Source: Taiwanofungus camphoratus
Lineage: Eukaryota > Basidiomycota > Agaricomycetes > Polyporales > Taiwanofungaceae
Direction: 5' to 3'
DNA length: 64,000 bases
NCBI GenBank assembly: GCA_003999685.1
Contig: CP021222.1
Location: forward strand, 1,612,001-1,676,000
Of the stretch, positions 21,884-34,063 are shown one piece after another. Under the pieces are notes generated by a model. It made no database searches, was not told the DNA's origin, and was given only the letters and a program-made list of their open reading frames with translations. The position numbers were made by a program, and so were the translations under genes. The stretch's first letter is position 1, and each line of letters starts with the position of its first letter.

Positions 21884-24220
21884 ATTTCGAGGATTTGAGA
21901 AATCAAGGAGAGGTCGCCCTGGTCATTGAGTATGAATCTGATACCCCTAAAATCGTGTCTTTCGCTGCTGTAAATGCAGCAGATAACAATTCTGTTCCTG
22001 CGCTCTATCTATCAGTCTCTAACTCTGCGTCTAGCTATCTGCAGTCTCTCTATTTTAGCGAAACTTCGAAAGTCTCAGAAGGTTCTGCTGATCATACTAG
22101 GTGGCTATCTGGCTTTCTAGCAGCAGCAACACCGCACGAGGCTCCCCCCCTTTCACACGATAATCCGAATTCTCTCCCTATGCTTTCGCTTTCCGCCTCT
22201 AAAGACATATCCTCTATCCCCATTCCAGGTCCCAGGAACGCTACGAAGGTCACGAAGTCAGCCCGAAGACCTTCCCTTGCTCCTAATCCGATGGTATCCC
22301 TTCCTAAGTTGTCAGATTCTTCCCCTATTCCTACATTTGCAGCATCGAAAAAGAAGTACAAGCCTGTAGCGCTGAAGACTCGCCCTATTCTGGGAGCATT
22401 GGACGAACGATTCCGAATCATTCGCGAAATTAAAGGCGACCCTTTAGCGACGATGCCTACCCTATCACCGACTCCACCACCTTTCGAACCTACTTCGCGA
22501 TATACGCAAGAACGGCACGATCTCACGGACAAGCTACACAATGGAGACTTCCTACAACCAGCAGAGAGGGACCTCCTACATCACTTTATGACCCTACATG
22601 CTGATGCGTTCGCTTGGAATGACTCCGAAAGGGGGTGCTTCAAGCCGGAGTACTTCCCTCCCATCGACTTTCCGGTAGTACCGCACACGCCATGGGTACA
22701 AAAGAACATTCCTATCCCACCCGGAATCTACAACGAAGTGTGCGCAATCATCAAAAAGAAGATCACAGCTGGGGTCTACGAACCTTCAAATTCTTCCTAT
22801 CGTTCACGATGGTTTTGTGTGGTGAAGAAAGACGGAAAGTCCCTACGCCTTGTACATAGTCTGGAACCCCTAAACGCTGTCACGATTCAACACTCAGGCG
22901 TTCCCCCGACTCCCGAACACCTCGCAGAACAGTTCGGAGGACGACCTTGTGGTGCTATGTTGGATCTATATGTAGGCTATGATGAACGCTTGATAGCGGA
23001 GACTTCGCGCGATCTTACGACATTTCAAACACCTTTCGGAGCTATGAGATTGGTCACTCTACCTATGGGGTGGACCAACTCGGTCCCTATCTTCCACGAT
23101 GATGTTACGCACATCCTACAGCCCGAAATTCCTCACCTAACGGTTCCCTATATCGACGATGTTCTGGTCAAAGGCCCTGAAAGTTCGTACGATCTCGTAC
23201 CTATTTCGGAGAACCCAGGCATTCGAAAGTTTGTTTGGGAACATTTTACGAACCTCAATAGGATAGTCACACGCATGCGCTATGCAGGAGGTACCTTTTC
23301 TGGAGTTAAAAGCATTCTAATTGCCCGCGAAATCACCGTTGTAGGGCATCGGTGTACTCCAGAAGGTCGCCTACCGGACGAGTCTCGTGTTGCAGCCATA
23401 CGCAACTGGGGACCTTGTGCGACCCTATCTGACGTTCGAGCCTTTTTAGGAACCATTGGAGTAGTCCGTATCTTCATCCGAAACTTCGCACATCGTGCAG
23501 ATGCCTTAGTACGCCTAACGCGAAAGGCGGTATCCTTCGAATTTGGTCCAGCGCAAATCGCAGCGCAGGAGGACCTTAAGGATGCTTTGCTGTCCTCCCC
23601 AGCTCTCCGATCCATTAACTATTTGTCAGGTGCGCCCGTGATCTTAGCGGTTGACACCTCCTATATTGCAGTTGGCTATCACCTTTGCCAATGCGATGAG
23701 GACAACCCTAAAGTTCGATTCTACAATCGTTTCGGATCCATCACCCTAAATGATTGCGAGCGGAGGTTCTCGCAACCGAAGTTAGAGATCTACGGATTGT
23801 TTCGAGCACTTCGCGTACTACGAATCTACCTAATCGGAATTAGGAACCTTATAGTGGAAGTTGACGCACGATATATCAAAGGGATGTTGCAAAATCCGGA
23901 CATCGCACCCAGCGCGAGTATAAATCGCTGGATCGTATCGATTCTAACATTCCATTTCACCCTAGTACATGTACCAGGTACAATGCATGGACCAGACGGA
24001 CTATCAAGACGAACCCCCCAGCCAGGAGATCAAGAAGAGAGCAGCGAAGAAGACTTCGAAGACTGGATAGACAAAATGCACTCGTTTCTACATCACATCC
24101 AAGCCCCCCCTTCCCATCCTATACCATCGATTTCTACCCTATTCCCTTATGAATTCGCCTCTAACATTCCTATCACAACCCCCACACCTCCGATAGCTCC
24201 AACCTTCGCCTTCGAGTTGG

Positions 24221-24253
24221 CTGAGGACAGCCAAGGTTTCAATAGGGAGGAGG
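24221..24253 (+). promoter_or_regulatory. Candidate central polypurine tract (left copy)
   Basis: 33 bp, 30 identical to the 33 bp ending at the 3' LTR border (27739-27771), with 17 of 17 identity over tttcaatagggaggagg. It lies about 260 bp from the element's midpoint, in the linker between RNase H and integrase (coding FNREEE). The right copy has it at 36037-36069. Confidence 0.6.
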
Positions 24254-25692
24254 AGAGCTACGATAGCGTCCCAAGATCCGAAATGGCCAAAGAAGCTGAC
24301 GCAAGACTTGACTTAGTAGCAAAATTCCTACGAAGCCTCACGAGACCTGCCAACCTATCGGATTCAGAATACGAAGGTTTCGTAAAATACTGTCTTCTAT
24401 TCTTCCTCGACGAGGACATACTATGGCGCAAAGATCCACAAGGAGCTCACAAACTAGTTGTAAAGCAGGCAGATCGTCTACGAATCCTCCGAGAATGTCA
24501 CGATGCAGTCGCGCATCGAGGAATACACGCTACGAAGGTGCTGATTTCGGAGCGGTTTTGGTGGCCCTACCATCATATCGACATTGCCTGGTATGTTCAG
24601 AGCTGCCACCTATGCCAGATTCGCCAAGTGCGGCAGATCCTAATCCCTTCTACGGTCGCTACGCCCACTCCGATCTTCGCAAAGGTTCATATAGATACCA
24701 TGCATATGCCCCCTTCTAACGGGTTTAGGTACTTGGTGCAAGGCCGGTGTTCTCTAACCCAGTACCCCGAATTTTGGATGCTTCGCAAGGAGACGGCTAA
24801 AGCTTTGGCAGAATGGCTCTTCGAAGACTTTGTTTGTAGGTGGGGCGCGCTATCGGAGATAGTCACGGACAACGGCGCTCCCTTCGTAAAAGCCACGAAC
24901 TACATAGCGAAGAAGTACCAGCTACGACACATCTGAATTAGCGGATACAATTCGTGTGCCAACGGACTGGTGGAGAGGCCTCACTTCAATGTTAGGCAGG
25001 CTCTATTCAAGGCCGTGGATGGCGAAGAGTCTAAATGGTCTCAGGCAACGTACTCAGTCTTCTGGTCCGAAAGGATCACGACTCGAAAGCGCATGGGATG
25101 TTCGCCCTATTTCGCGGTCACTGGCACCCACCCTGTTATCCCTTTGGACGTCGTAGAGGCCACCTATATCCTTCCTCCTCCGTCCTCCATGCTATCCACG
25201 ACCGCTCTTATTGCACGTCGAGCTATCGCATTGCAAAAGCGGGTGACTCAGGTAGCGGAACTACATTCGAAGGTCTACAAAGTGCGAAGACAAGCTGCTC
25301 TGTGATTCGAAGAAAAGCATAAGCACTCCATCCACGATTTCAACTTCGAAAAGGGCGATTTAGTACTAATTCGCAACACACAGATAGAAAAGTCCCTAAA
25401 TCGGAAGATGCGACCTCGCTACCTCGGCCCAGTACTCGTAGTATCTAGGAACAAAGGTGGTGCTTATATCCTATGCGAATTGGATGGTTCGGTACTCGAC
25501 AGGCCTACGGCAGCCTTCCGAGTCATCCCCTACTTAGCGCGAAAAGCCCTCGAACTTCCTACCGAACTCTTGGACGTGTCGACGGAGCGACTTCGCGAAT
25601 TAGAGCTGACTACCACCCAAGGCGATGACGAAGAACTAGGATCGTATCCCTACTCTCCTAAGTCCGGCTCTAGTCCATCTGAAGCTCACTAA

Positions 25693-26226
25693 AGAATCAG
25701 AGGAGCAATCGATGATACCCCGACTTTAGCTAAGATTACGCTACGTCCATTTTACTTTTCGCTTACCCTTTGGTCATGTTTTACTTTCCCCAACAAGCCC
25801 CCACTCAGTTTTGACAGCTACGAAGTCCCAAATGTCTACGAATTTTTACTTACAACATCTCCGACTTTTTACTATAGTGATTCAACTCACGAAGTTGCGA
25901 TATCGTTCTAAAGGCTCCTAAAACGCCGAGCGGAGCGAAGATTGCGCGAGGGGCCTTATGCCCTTCAAGGCCATGATGATTTACTGAGCCTAAATGAGCG
26001 CATTTTATCCCCCTAAGTCTTCTAATTCATCTCTGTGTTGTTTGGTTACTTCACGCACTTAGGAACCTTTTCACAAGGACGATGTTTGCGTCCACTATAT
26101 TCAGACTATTGTACACATATTGAAGAAGGTCCCTAGCAAAGGGACGCGCAACGAGAGAGAATACAGCACATTGGTGCGACAGATACGGAATGGGCGAGAC
26201 GACAAACTATGAGCCCCCCCCACCTT
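25693..26226. other. Spacer between pol and the antisense gene
   Basis: About 530 bp where pol (+) and the antisense gene (-) converge. It is AT-richer than its surroundings (tttactttt tracts near 25750-25870). No ORF or repeat was recognised. It would hold the 3' UTRs of both. Confidence 0.5.
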
Positions 26227-27604
26227 CTAAACCTCGGTCTCGGCATCTTCCTCATCCTGCTCGGACTCACCGGAGGGACCAGGATCAGTAGAGGAGGCGG
26301 CGACGCGACAGCGAGGAAGAGGGAGAGAACTCAAGTCGAGCGGCGCAGGCATACAACCGGTTAGGGCGGTTTCGGCACGATAGAGCCCCGAGATGTAGTC
26401 TTCGAGACGCATTGCACGACTCTCGGCCATCGCGCGGTCATACCAGAGGCCTTCGACAACGGCTTGATGCGCAGGGGTGAGGCCATCCAAGTATTCGGCG
26501 CCGTTAAGGGCCAGCGAGGCCTCGAGCGACATTGTAGGCGCAGGGGTCGACTTTGCCTTCTTGGACTCACGGGCGCGAGGCAGGGACACCTGAGGAGGTT
26601 GGCCCGCAGCTAGAGGACGTCCTAACATCAGCAATGATGCGATAACGAGGGCGCGAGGAGCCCTACCGCGCTTCGAAACGCGCACTCCACGCTCCTTACC
26701 GTCTACAGAAAACCCGCCCCAATAACACCCCTGCGACTCTCGCAGGCACTTACCACACTTCACGGCGCCTGCGGGGAGTTCGCACTCGAAGTCGGTGGTG
26801 TAGGTACTGCAGTGATCGCACTGGAAAGCAATAATAAGTCGCGAACAGCCACGAAAAAGAAGCGTACTCACCTTCGCATGAGTTCGCCTATGCTCCGCCG
26901 CCTTCGCCATGTTAGCCAGGGCTTCGGGCGTCGGAGGAGCCTTCGCCTTCGCAGTGTCCTTCCCCTGAGTAGGAGGGACCCCTACGAAGACACCCGAACT
27001 CGTGGACGAGGCGAGTTCGCCGACTTGGCCGCTAGAAACGGAGGCCATGATTGAGCTGGCCTGGGAAGCCGCGCGAGTAGAAGCTGCTGCCTTGGCCCGA
27101 GCTGAGGGACGACGAGTGTGCGATGAGGTACGACTAGGGGCCGGCGAGGGAGCAGAAGACGAAGCCGCAAGTTGGGCAGCGCGTTCAAGCGCAGCGCGCT
27201 CGACCGCCTCCACACGAAGACGTTCAGTCGCGCGGGCGAGTTCGCGCTGTGCGTCTCGCTCTTGAAGCATAGCAGCGAACTGAGGAAAGCCGGTGCGAGC
27301 CCACGAGATCCACAACGAGTCCGCAAGAGGGAGGATCGCCGTCAAACCTTCGACGATGGCGGCCTCTAAGGTAGGATCGGCGGGAGCGTTCGAAGCCTGG
27401 GACAGGACCTGCCAGTTACTCTATAACGCAGTGAAGACGATGTATCGAGCGATCGAGGAGGGTACGTACCACACGACGTCCTAAGTTCCTCGCCCACCGC
27501 AGGTAATCTTCGGCCTCCGCTACGCCCTCCGGACGAGAATTGAGGAGCGCCAGGACATCGCTGTGAGCTAGGCCAACACCATCAGAGTCCATATCGTCGA
27601 ACAT
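26227..27604 (-). CDS. Antisense accessory gene of the Gypsy element: cysteine-cluster protein, two introns
   Basis: Three exons, complement(26227..26820, 26872..27420, 27470..27604), give 425 aa. Introns of 49 and 51 bp have GT-AG borders; the second is a multiple of three and open, so retention also preserves the frame. The start (MFDDMDSDGVGLAHSDVLAL) was preferred over an upstream Met 51 nt earlier, whose extension looks like untranslated sequence. Features: an acidic N-terminus, a long Ala/Glu/Arg-rich helix (ERDAQRELARATERLRVEAV), a Ser/Pro/Ala linker, and a cluster CX2CX8CX8CX2CX6C (CDHCSTYTTDFEC, then CGKCLRESQGC) beginning just after intron 2. A basic stretch and an acidic C-terminus (EQDEEDAETEV) follow. 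The cluster resembles zinc-binding Cys-rich proteins seen in Agaricomycete mobile DNA; function unknown. Confidence 0.7.
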
Positions 27605-27771
27605 GATGGGGAAGGGAAAGGCAAAAGGGGAGGAGGAGAAAAAGATAAGAGGCACCCACGATTAGCTTCTATCAGGATATCGCCCGCTTCGCAGATCGGA
27701 TGCGATAGGCTACAAGTTCCCACGGTCGCGCACACTGACTGAGGACAGTCAGGATTTCAATAGGGAGGAGG
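27605..27771. promoter_or_regulatory. Antisense-gene upstream region and 3' polypurine tract
   Basis: The sequence aatagggaggagg ends at 27771, directly against the TG of the 3' LTR, which is the position of the plus-strand primer in LTR retroelements. The same 167 bp must contain the core promoter of the antisense gene unless that lies in the LTR. On the minus strand the region just before the ATG is pyrimidine-rich. Confidence 0.6.
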
Positions 27772-29468
27772 TGATGAGTCCCGTAGCCTCCTGGGCCCCG
27801 AATCGCGATTTTAGGAGCTTTCTGATCCCCCAACCGACCACTCTAAGACTCTCCTACAGCCTACGACAGGAGGGATAGGTCCCTATAATATTCCTAACGC
27901 CCCCTCTCCTTCCTAAACCCTCCTAACACCCTACGAAGTCTTGCAAAGTCACACGAGGTGCTACGAGATTTCGAATGCTAGACGCGAAGTCCCTAACTCC
28001 TGCTAAGTCCACTATCGGACACTGCCGGCCCTCCCATACTGTTCCATTGGATCTAGGTCCTATCTACTACGTCACTCATCCCGGGCTTAGCTAAGAAGTC
28101 TTAGCTAAGTCTCTCCTAGCTCTTGTGATTGCAGCTACCTCCGATAGGCTCTGAAACGGTCCAAAGTTCCGGAAGTTGGACTTAGGAAGCCTTGTGCACC
28201 CCCATGGGTCTCGATCCTATGCCATAAGGTCATCCTAGGGCGTACCCATATGACCCTCCACCCAGTTAGGACACCTCCTACCCCGATTAGGCCAAGTCCC
28301 GCTGCTAAGAACTTCGTGCGCTCTTAGCCCACTAAGATAGGTGATCACGGCGCATGGCTGCTCTCGGATAGTCATCCCGCCCTCGTGAATGAAGTTGGTC
28401 ACCTTTCTACCGTTCGTAGTTCCCCTGTTTCAGTTCCTAATTAGTTCCTATCCCCCTCGTGTTCACTTCAGAGTCCATGCATTTTAGTACACATTTTGGA
28501 CTCGTAAGGATCACTTCACGCAAGATTAGTTCACCTCACGCTCCCCTATTTAGTCAGAGGTAGTTTACTATGTACGAGAGAGACCCCTCAGTGTACGCTT
28601 CTCTCTTTGGAATACCAGTTCCCCTGTAGCTCCGATCTCAGGAAAGTGCCGCGAGTACAACCTTAGGAACTGTCCTAAGGTCCCTAAGTCTCCACCCCAG
28701 CTTCGTTTCAGTACCTTTGAACTATGTCTACGCTCGCGATATATCTACGAACTACGTCTACGCTTCCCGAACTACGCACTACGATCTACGAAGTCGCCGT
28801 GACTTCGTGCCCTTCAGCACCTCTTATAGCACCTATCCGATGGGCCTCCGCCTTAGTTATACCCTTAGGCTCACGTTGCGTCATCCCTACGTCCTACGAA
28901 TAACCCTACAACTCCCCCATAGCCTTCATTACAGGCTATAGTACATCCCTCTATGCCCTCGAACTCTCCGACCCACACCTCGAAGTCATCAGACACTTCA
29001 GAGCTTCCAGCAACCTCGTTCCCTCATTCCTATTCCAAGTATTAGCTCTCCGAACCATCCGACCTCTCCTACAAGTCTCCTACGCTAGCCAAACCTCGCC
29101 CACCTCGCTCTAACAAACCTCTAAACCTTATGCCCTTTAGCTAACTCTAGCTAAAAGGACTTCGCAGCATCTACGAAGTCAGCTCGTGCGATTTAGCTAA
29201 AACTTCGAAGGACTTCGCAGAATCTCGAAGAACTTCGTGTACTTCGGAGGGCCTCGCAAGGCCTTAGGGATAGTATAGCACTTAGGAACAAGATCCTGTT
29301 GTGCAGGACCCTTGACCCCTTACTCCCCTACTTACAAAAACAAGACATACAGGTTTTCCGGTATCATACAGGTTGTAGCTCCTACCCTCACACCCTCACA
29401 GTTATCACACTACCCCCAGCCACGTTGTGGAGCACTCCCTAGGTACCAGGGTCCCCTAGGTCGTATCA
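27772..29468 (+). repeat. 3' LTR of left Gypsy copy (1697 bp)
   Basis: TGATGAGTCCCG to CGTATCA, nearly identical to the inner LTR of the right copy (30822-32518, inverted). It retains the about 89 bp missing in the 5' LTR. It is followed directly by LINE RNase H sequence (acgtgagatc). Confidence 0.85.
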
Positions 29469-30821
29469 ACGTGAGATCTTGTGGCCTTCGTTGGTCCTCC
29501 ATCGAGTTCTGTCGCTTTCTTGGCTAACTGGTCCACTAGTTCGTTGCCTCGTATGCCTTTATGACCTGGGGTCCATTCTACTTCAATGGTGTTCTCTGGG
29601 TGTGCCTCTAGGAAGGCGATCGTGATTTCTCGGAATATCCTTGCATGTCCTTGGCCTGGTCCTGCCTTTGGTTCGAAGATTGTCTTGATAGCTGAAGTGT
29701 TATCTGCATAGAAATGTAAGTGCTTTATGTCTGGGTCAGTTTCTCGAATATATGTGGCAATGTCTCTCGCTGCCCATGCTAGACCGGCAAGCTCTGCATC
29801 GTATACTTCTGCTTTTTTACCTAGCCCAATCTTCCTCGAGGAGATTGGTATGTGTTGCTTTAGGGCTACGTACCCCACCCCCACTCTTCTGCTTCCTCTT
29901 GTCTCCAGCATGGAGCTGTCTGAATACACAAGTAAGTGTTGGGGTGAGTTAGTGAACACTCCTACCTTTAGGATGTGTTCTAGTGAGGCGTCGTCCTTTG
30001 ATGTGCCTTTTGTCGCTGGTGTGACTTTTAGGCGGCCATTGAAGTCTGGTATTGTCTTCTTTCATGGCGGTAGGCATAGGGGGAGAATTCTTTCGTCTAG
30101 AGGGTCCAATTGGAGTGCCAGTTTGCATAGTCGTGTTGTCTTTGTTGGTTTTCTTCTTCTTGGTGTAGGTTTTATGTGTGTTGGTAGCGGTGGGGCTTCA
30201 ACTTCGAGGATCCTCCATGTTTGCAGTAATCTGTGTAGAATAGAACTGTAGGGCATTAGTTTGTTCAATCGAATAGCTGCTCTGTCACTCATTAGTTCCA
30301 AATGTTGTCTGATAGAGGAGATGGCTGCTTCTATCTCCAATGCTATAATAGGGGTTGTGCGGAAGGCCGCACAGATTAGTCGAAGAGCCTGTCATTGTAC
30401 TCATTCCAGGCAGTTTACATGGAGTTGCTTCCCTGTCTGCCATGCCGCGCTAGCGTATGTCATCGTCGGCCTGACACATGCTATATACAGTGTCCTCAGG
30501 TGTTCTTGCGAAAGGCCTCAAACTGTGTTTGCGAGCATCCCCAAACCATTTACTGTTTTTTCTGCTCTTCCTGCTATCTGTTTTATGTGAAAATCAAATG
30601 TCAGTCGCCTATTGAGATATACCCCTAGCCATTTGGTGTTCGTCTCTGCCTTTATTTCTCTCTCATCCCCATTGACGTCCGGGAGTGAGATAGAAGGCGA
30701 GTCTCCTGATTTGTGTCTGCGCTTGAAATAATGCATTAGTTCTCGTTTTACCATGTCTGGTGCGAGCCCAATGCTCTCTAGCCATTTGTTGACAACTTTG
30801 TAGCCTATCTTGAGGATACGC
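29469..30821 (-). mobile_element. LINE segment 4: end of RT region and RNase H
   Basis: The minus strand first encodes RILKIGYKVVNKWLESIGLA, then the RT C-terminal part (NTKWLGVYLNRRLTFDFHIK), then a complete-looking RNase H with its acidic residues (LVYSDSS, DAELAGLAW, HFYADNTSA, GNELVDQLAK). It breaks off at KATRSHV. It is the 1.35-kb spacer of the big inverted repeat. In-frame stops lie between the RT end and RNase H, so it is inactive. The outermost 4 bp at each end are candidate target duplications. Confidence 0.85.
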
Positions 30822-32518
30822 TGATACGACCTAGGGGACCCTGGTACCTAGGGAGTGCTCCACAACGTGGCTGGGGGTAGTGTGATAACTGTGAGGGTGT
30901 GAGGGTAGGAGCTACAACCTGTATGATACCGGAAAACCTGTATGTCTTGTTTTTGTAAGTAGGGGAGTAAGGGGTCAAGGGTCCTGCACAACAGGATCTT
31001 GTTCCTAAGTGCTATACTATCCCTAAGGCCTCGCGAGGCCCTCCGAAGTACGTGAAGTTCTTCGAGATTTTGCGAAGTCCTTCGAAGTTTTAGCTAAATC
31101 GCACGAGCTGACTTCGTAGATGCTGCGAAGTCCTTTTAGCTAGAGTTAGCTAAAGGGCATAAGGTTTAGAGGTTTGTTAGAGCGAGGTGGGCGAGGTTTG
31201 GCTAGCGTAGGAGACTTGTAGGAGAGGTCGGATGGTTCGGAGAGCTAATACTTGGAATAGGAATGAGGGAACGAGGTTGCTGGAAGCTCTGAAGTGTCTG
31301 ATGACTTCGAGGTGTGGGTCGGAGAGTTCGAGGGCATAGAGGGATGTACTATAGCCTGTAATGAAGGCTATGGGGGAGTTGTAGGGTTATTCGTAGGACG
31401 TAGGGATGACGCAACGTGAGCCTAAGGGTATAACTAAGGCGGAGGCCCATCGGATAGGTGCTATAAGAGGTGCTGAAGGGCACGAAGTCACGGCGACTTC
31501 GTAGATCGTAGTGCGTAGTTCGGGAAGCGTAGACGTAGTTCGTAGATATATCGCGAGCGTAGACATAGTTCAAAGGTACTGAAACGAAGCTGGGGTGGAG
31601 ACTTAGGGACCTTAGGACAGTTCCTAAGGTTGTACTCGCGGCACTTTCCTGAGATCGGAGCTACAGGGGAACTGGTATTCCAAAGAGAGAAGCGTACACT
31701 GAGGGGTCTCTCTCGTACATAGTAAACTACCTCTGACTAAATAGGGGAGCGTGAGGTGAACTAATCTTGCGTGAAGTGATCCTTACGAGTCCAAAATGTG
31801 TACTAAAATGCATGGACTCTGAAGTGAACACGAGGGGGATAGGAACTAATTAGGAACTGAAACAGGGGAACTACGAACGGTAGAAAGGTGACCAACTTCA
31901 TTCACGAGGGCGGGATGACTATCCGAGAGCAGCCATGCGCCGTGATCACCTATCTTAGTGGGCTAAGAGCGCACGAAGTTCTTAGCAGCGGGACTTGGCC
32001 TAATCGGGGTAGGAGGTGTCCTAACTGGGTGGAGGGTCATATGGGTACGCCCTAGGATGACCTTATGGCATAGGATCGAGACCCATGGGGGTGCACAAGG
32101 CTTCCTAAGTCCAACTTCCGGAACTTTGGACCGTTTCAGAGCCTATCGGAGGTAGCTGCAATCACAAGAGCTAGAAGAGACTTAGCTAAGACTTCTTAGC
32201 TAAGCCCGGGATGAGTGACGTAGTAGATAGGACCTAGATCCAATGGAACAGTATGGGAGGGCCGGCAGTGTCCGATAGTGGACTTAGCAGGAGTTAGGGA
32301 CTTCGCGTCTAGCATTCGAAATCTCGTAGCACCTCGTGTGACTTTGCAAGACTTCGTAGGGTGTTAGGAGGGTTTAGGAAGGAGAGGGGGCGTTAGGAAT
32401 ATTATAGGGACCTATCCCTCCTGTCGTAGGCTGTAGGAGAGTCTTAGAGTGGTCGGTTGGGGGATCAGAAAGCTCCTAAAATCGCGATTCGGGGCCCAGG
32501 AGGCTACGGGACTCATCA
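30822..32518 (-). repeat. 3' LTR (inner) of right Gypsy copy
   Basis: 1697 bp, near-identical inverse of 27772-29468. The few differences I found are C/T or G/A type, for example cctagc against ttctagc near 32174 and changes near 31040-31075. Confidence 0.85.
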
Positions 32519-32551
32519 CCTCCTCCCTATTGAAATCCTGACTGTCCTCAG
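32519..32551 (-). promoter_or_regulatory. 3' polypurine tract of right copy
   Basis: Inverse of 27739-27771; the purine tract abuts the inner LTR end at 32518. Confidence 0.65.
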
Positions 32552-32685
32552 TCAGTGTGCGCGACCGTGGGAACTTGTAGCCTATCGCATCCGATCTGCG
32601 AAGCGGGCGATATCCTGATAGAAGCTAATCGTGGGTGCCTCTTATCTTTTTCTCCTCCTCCCCTTTTGCCTTTCCCTTCCCCATC

Positions 32686-34063
32686 ATGTTCGACGATATG
32701 GACTCTGATGGTGTTGGCCTAGCTCACAGCGATGTCCTGGCGCTCCTCAATTCTCGTCCGGAGGGCGTAGCGGAGGCCGAAGATTACCTGCGGTGGGCGA
32801 GGAACTTAGGACGTCGTGTGGTACGTACCCTCCTCGATCGCTCGATACATCGTCTTCACTGCGTTATAGAGTAACTGGCAGGTCCTGTCCCAGGCTTCGA
32901 ACGCTCCCGCCGATCCTACCTTAGAGGCCGCCATCGTCGAAGGTTTGACGGCGATCCTCCCTCTTGCGGACTCGTTGTGGATCTCGTGGGCTCGCACCGG
33001 CTTTCCTCAGTTCGCTGCTATGCTTCAAGAGCGAGACGCACAGCGCGAACTCGCCCGCGCGACTGAACGTCTTCGTGTGGAGGCGGTCGAGCGCGCTGCG
33101 CTTGAACGCGCTGCCCAACTTGCGGCTTCGTCTTCTGCTCCCTCGCCGGCCCCTAGTCGTACCTCATCGCACACTCGTCGTCCCTCAGCTCGGGCCAAGG
33201 CAGCAGCTTCTACTCGCGCGGCTTCCCAGGCCAGCTCAATCATGGCCTCCGTTTCTAGCGGCCAAGTCGGCGAACTCGCCTCGTCCACGAGTTCGGGTGT
33301 CTTCGTAGGGGTCCCTCCTACTCAGGGGAAGGACACTGCGAAGGCGAAGGCTCCTCCGACGCCCGAAGCCCTGGCTAACATGGCGAAGGCGGCGGAGCAT
33401 AGGCGAACTCATGCGAAGGTGAGTACGCTTCTTTTTCGTGGCTGTTCGCGACTTATTATTGCTTTCCAGTGCGATCACTGCAGTACCTACACCACCGACT
33501 TCGAGTGCGAACTCCCCGCAGGCGCCGTGAAGTGTGGTAAGTGCCTGCGAGAGTCGCAGGGGTGTTATTGGGGCGGGTTTTCTGTAGACGGTAAGGAGCG
33601 TGGAGTGCGCGTTTCGAAGCGCGGTAGGGCTCCTCGCGCCCTCGTTATCGCATCATTGCTGATGTTAGGACGTCCTCTAGCTGCGGGCCAACCTCCTCAG
33701 GTGTCCCTGCCTCGCGCCCGTGAGTCCAAGAAGGCAAAGTCGACCCCTGCGCCTACAATGTCGCTCGAGGCCTCGCTGGCCCTTAACGGCGCCGAATACT
33801 TGGATGGCCTCACCCCTGCGCATCAAGCCGTTGTCGAAGGCCTCTGGTATGACCGCGCGATGGCCGAGAGTCGTGCAATGCGTCTCGAAGACTACATCTC
33901 GGGGCTCTATCGTGCCGAAACCGCCCTAACCGGTTGTATGCCTGCGCCGCTCGACTTGAGTTCTCTCCCTCTTCCTCGCTGTCGCGTCGCCGCCTCCTCT
34001 ACTGATCCTGGTCCCTCCGGTGAGTCCGAGCAGGATGAGGAAGATGCCGAGACCGAGGTTTAG
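32686..34063 (+). CDS. Antisense accessory gene of right Gypsy copy
   Basis: Exons 32686..32820, 32870..33418 and 33470..34063, 425 aa. The translated exons are identical to the left copy, including both GT-AG introns and the CX2CX8CX8CX2CX6C cluster. It is antisense to pol of its own element. Intact frame and splice sites in both copies contrast with the broken pol genes, although the copies are so similar that this is one observation rather than two. Confidence 0.7.

Larger units (their letters stand above)
21838..25692 (+). pseudogene. Pol (RT, RNase H, integrase) of left Gypsy copy, two nonsense codons
   Basis: The frame is -1 relative to gag and overlaps it by 46 nt; translation would enter at the slippery site, not at the ATG. 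In order: a linker; reverse transcriptase (RWFCVVKKDGKSLRLVHSL, TLPMGWTNSVPIF, catalytic YIDDVLV at 23149); RNase H (VDTSYIAVGYHL, KLEIYGLFRALR); a linker carrying the central polypurine tract; and integrase with HHCC zinc motif (AHRGIHATK to SCHLCQ), a DDE core (IDTMH, IVTDNGAPF) and a GPF/Y-like end (RPRYLGPVLVV). In-frame TGA codons at 24934-24936 and 25303-25305, each explicable as CGA to TGA, interrupt the integrase and its C-terminal domain. Confidence 0.88.
18501..29468 (+). mobile_element. Ty3/Gypsy retrotransposon, family A, left copy
   Basis: The order is 5' LTR (18501-20108), gag-protease ORF (19952-21883), pol by -1 frameshift (21838-25692), a spacer, an antisense gene (26227-27604), a polypurine tract (to 27771) and 3' LTR (27772-29468). 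The pol order RT, RNase H, integrase is that of Ty3/Gypsy. LTRs begin TGAT and end ATCA. The element is defective: two nonsense codons in the integrase part and no visible capsid domain. Its flanks (acag left, acgt right) do not match. It is mirrored almost perfectly by 30822-41788. Confidence 0.9.

Noticed and set aside
22092-22541. 149-aa minus-strand frame inside pol, repeated at 37749-38198
   Set aside because: Gly/Ser/Arg-rich complement of the pol linker, without motifs, introns or separate context; duplicated only because the element is duplicated.
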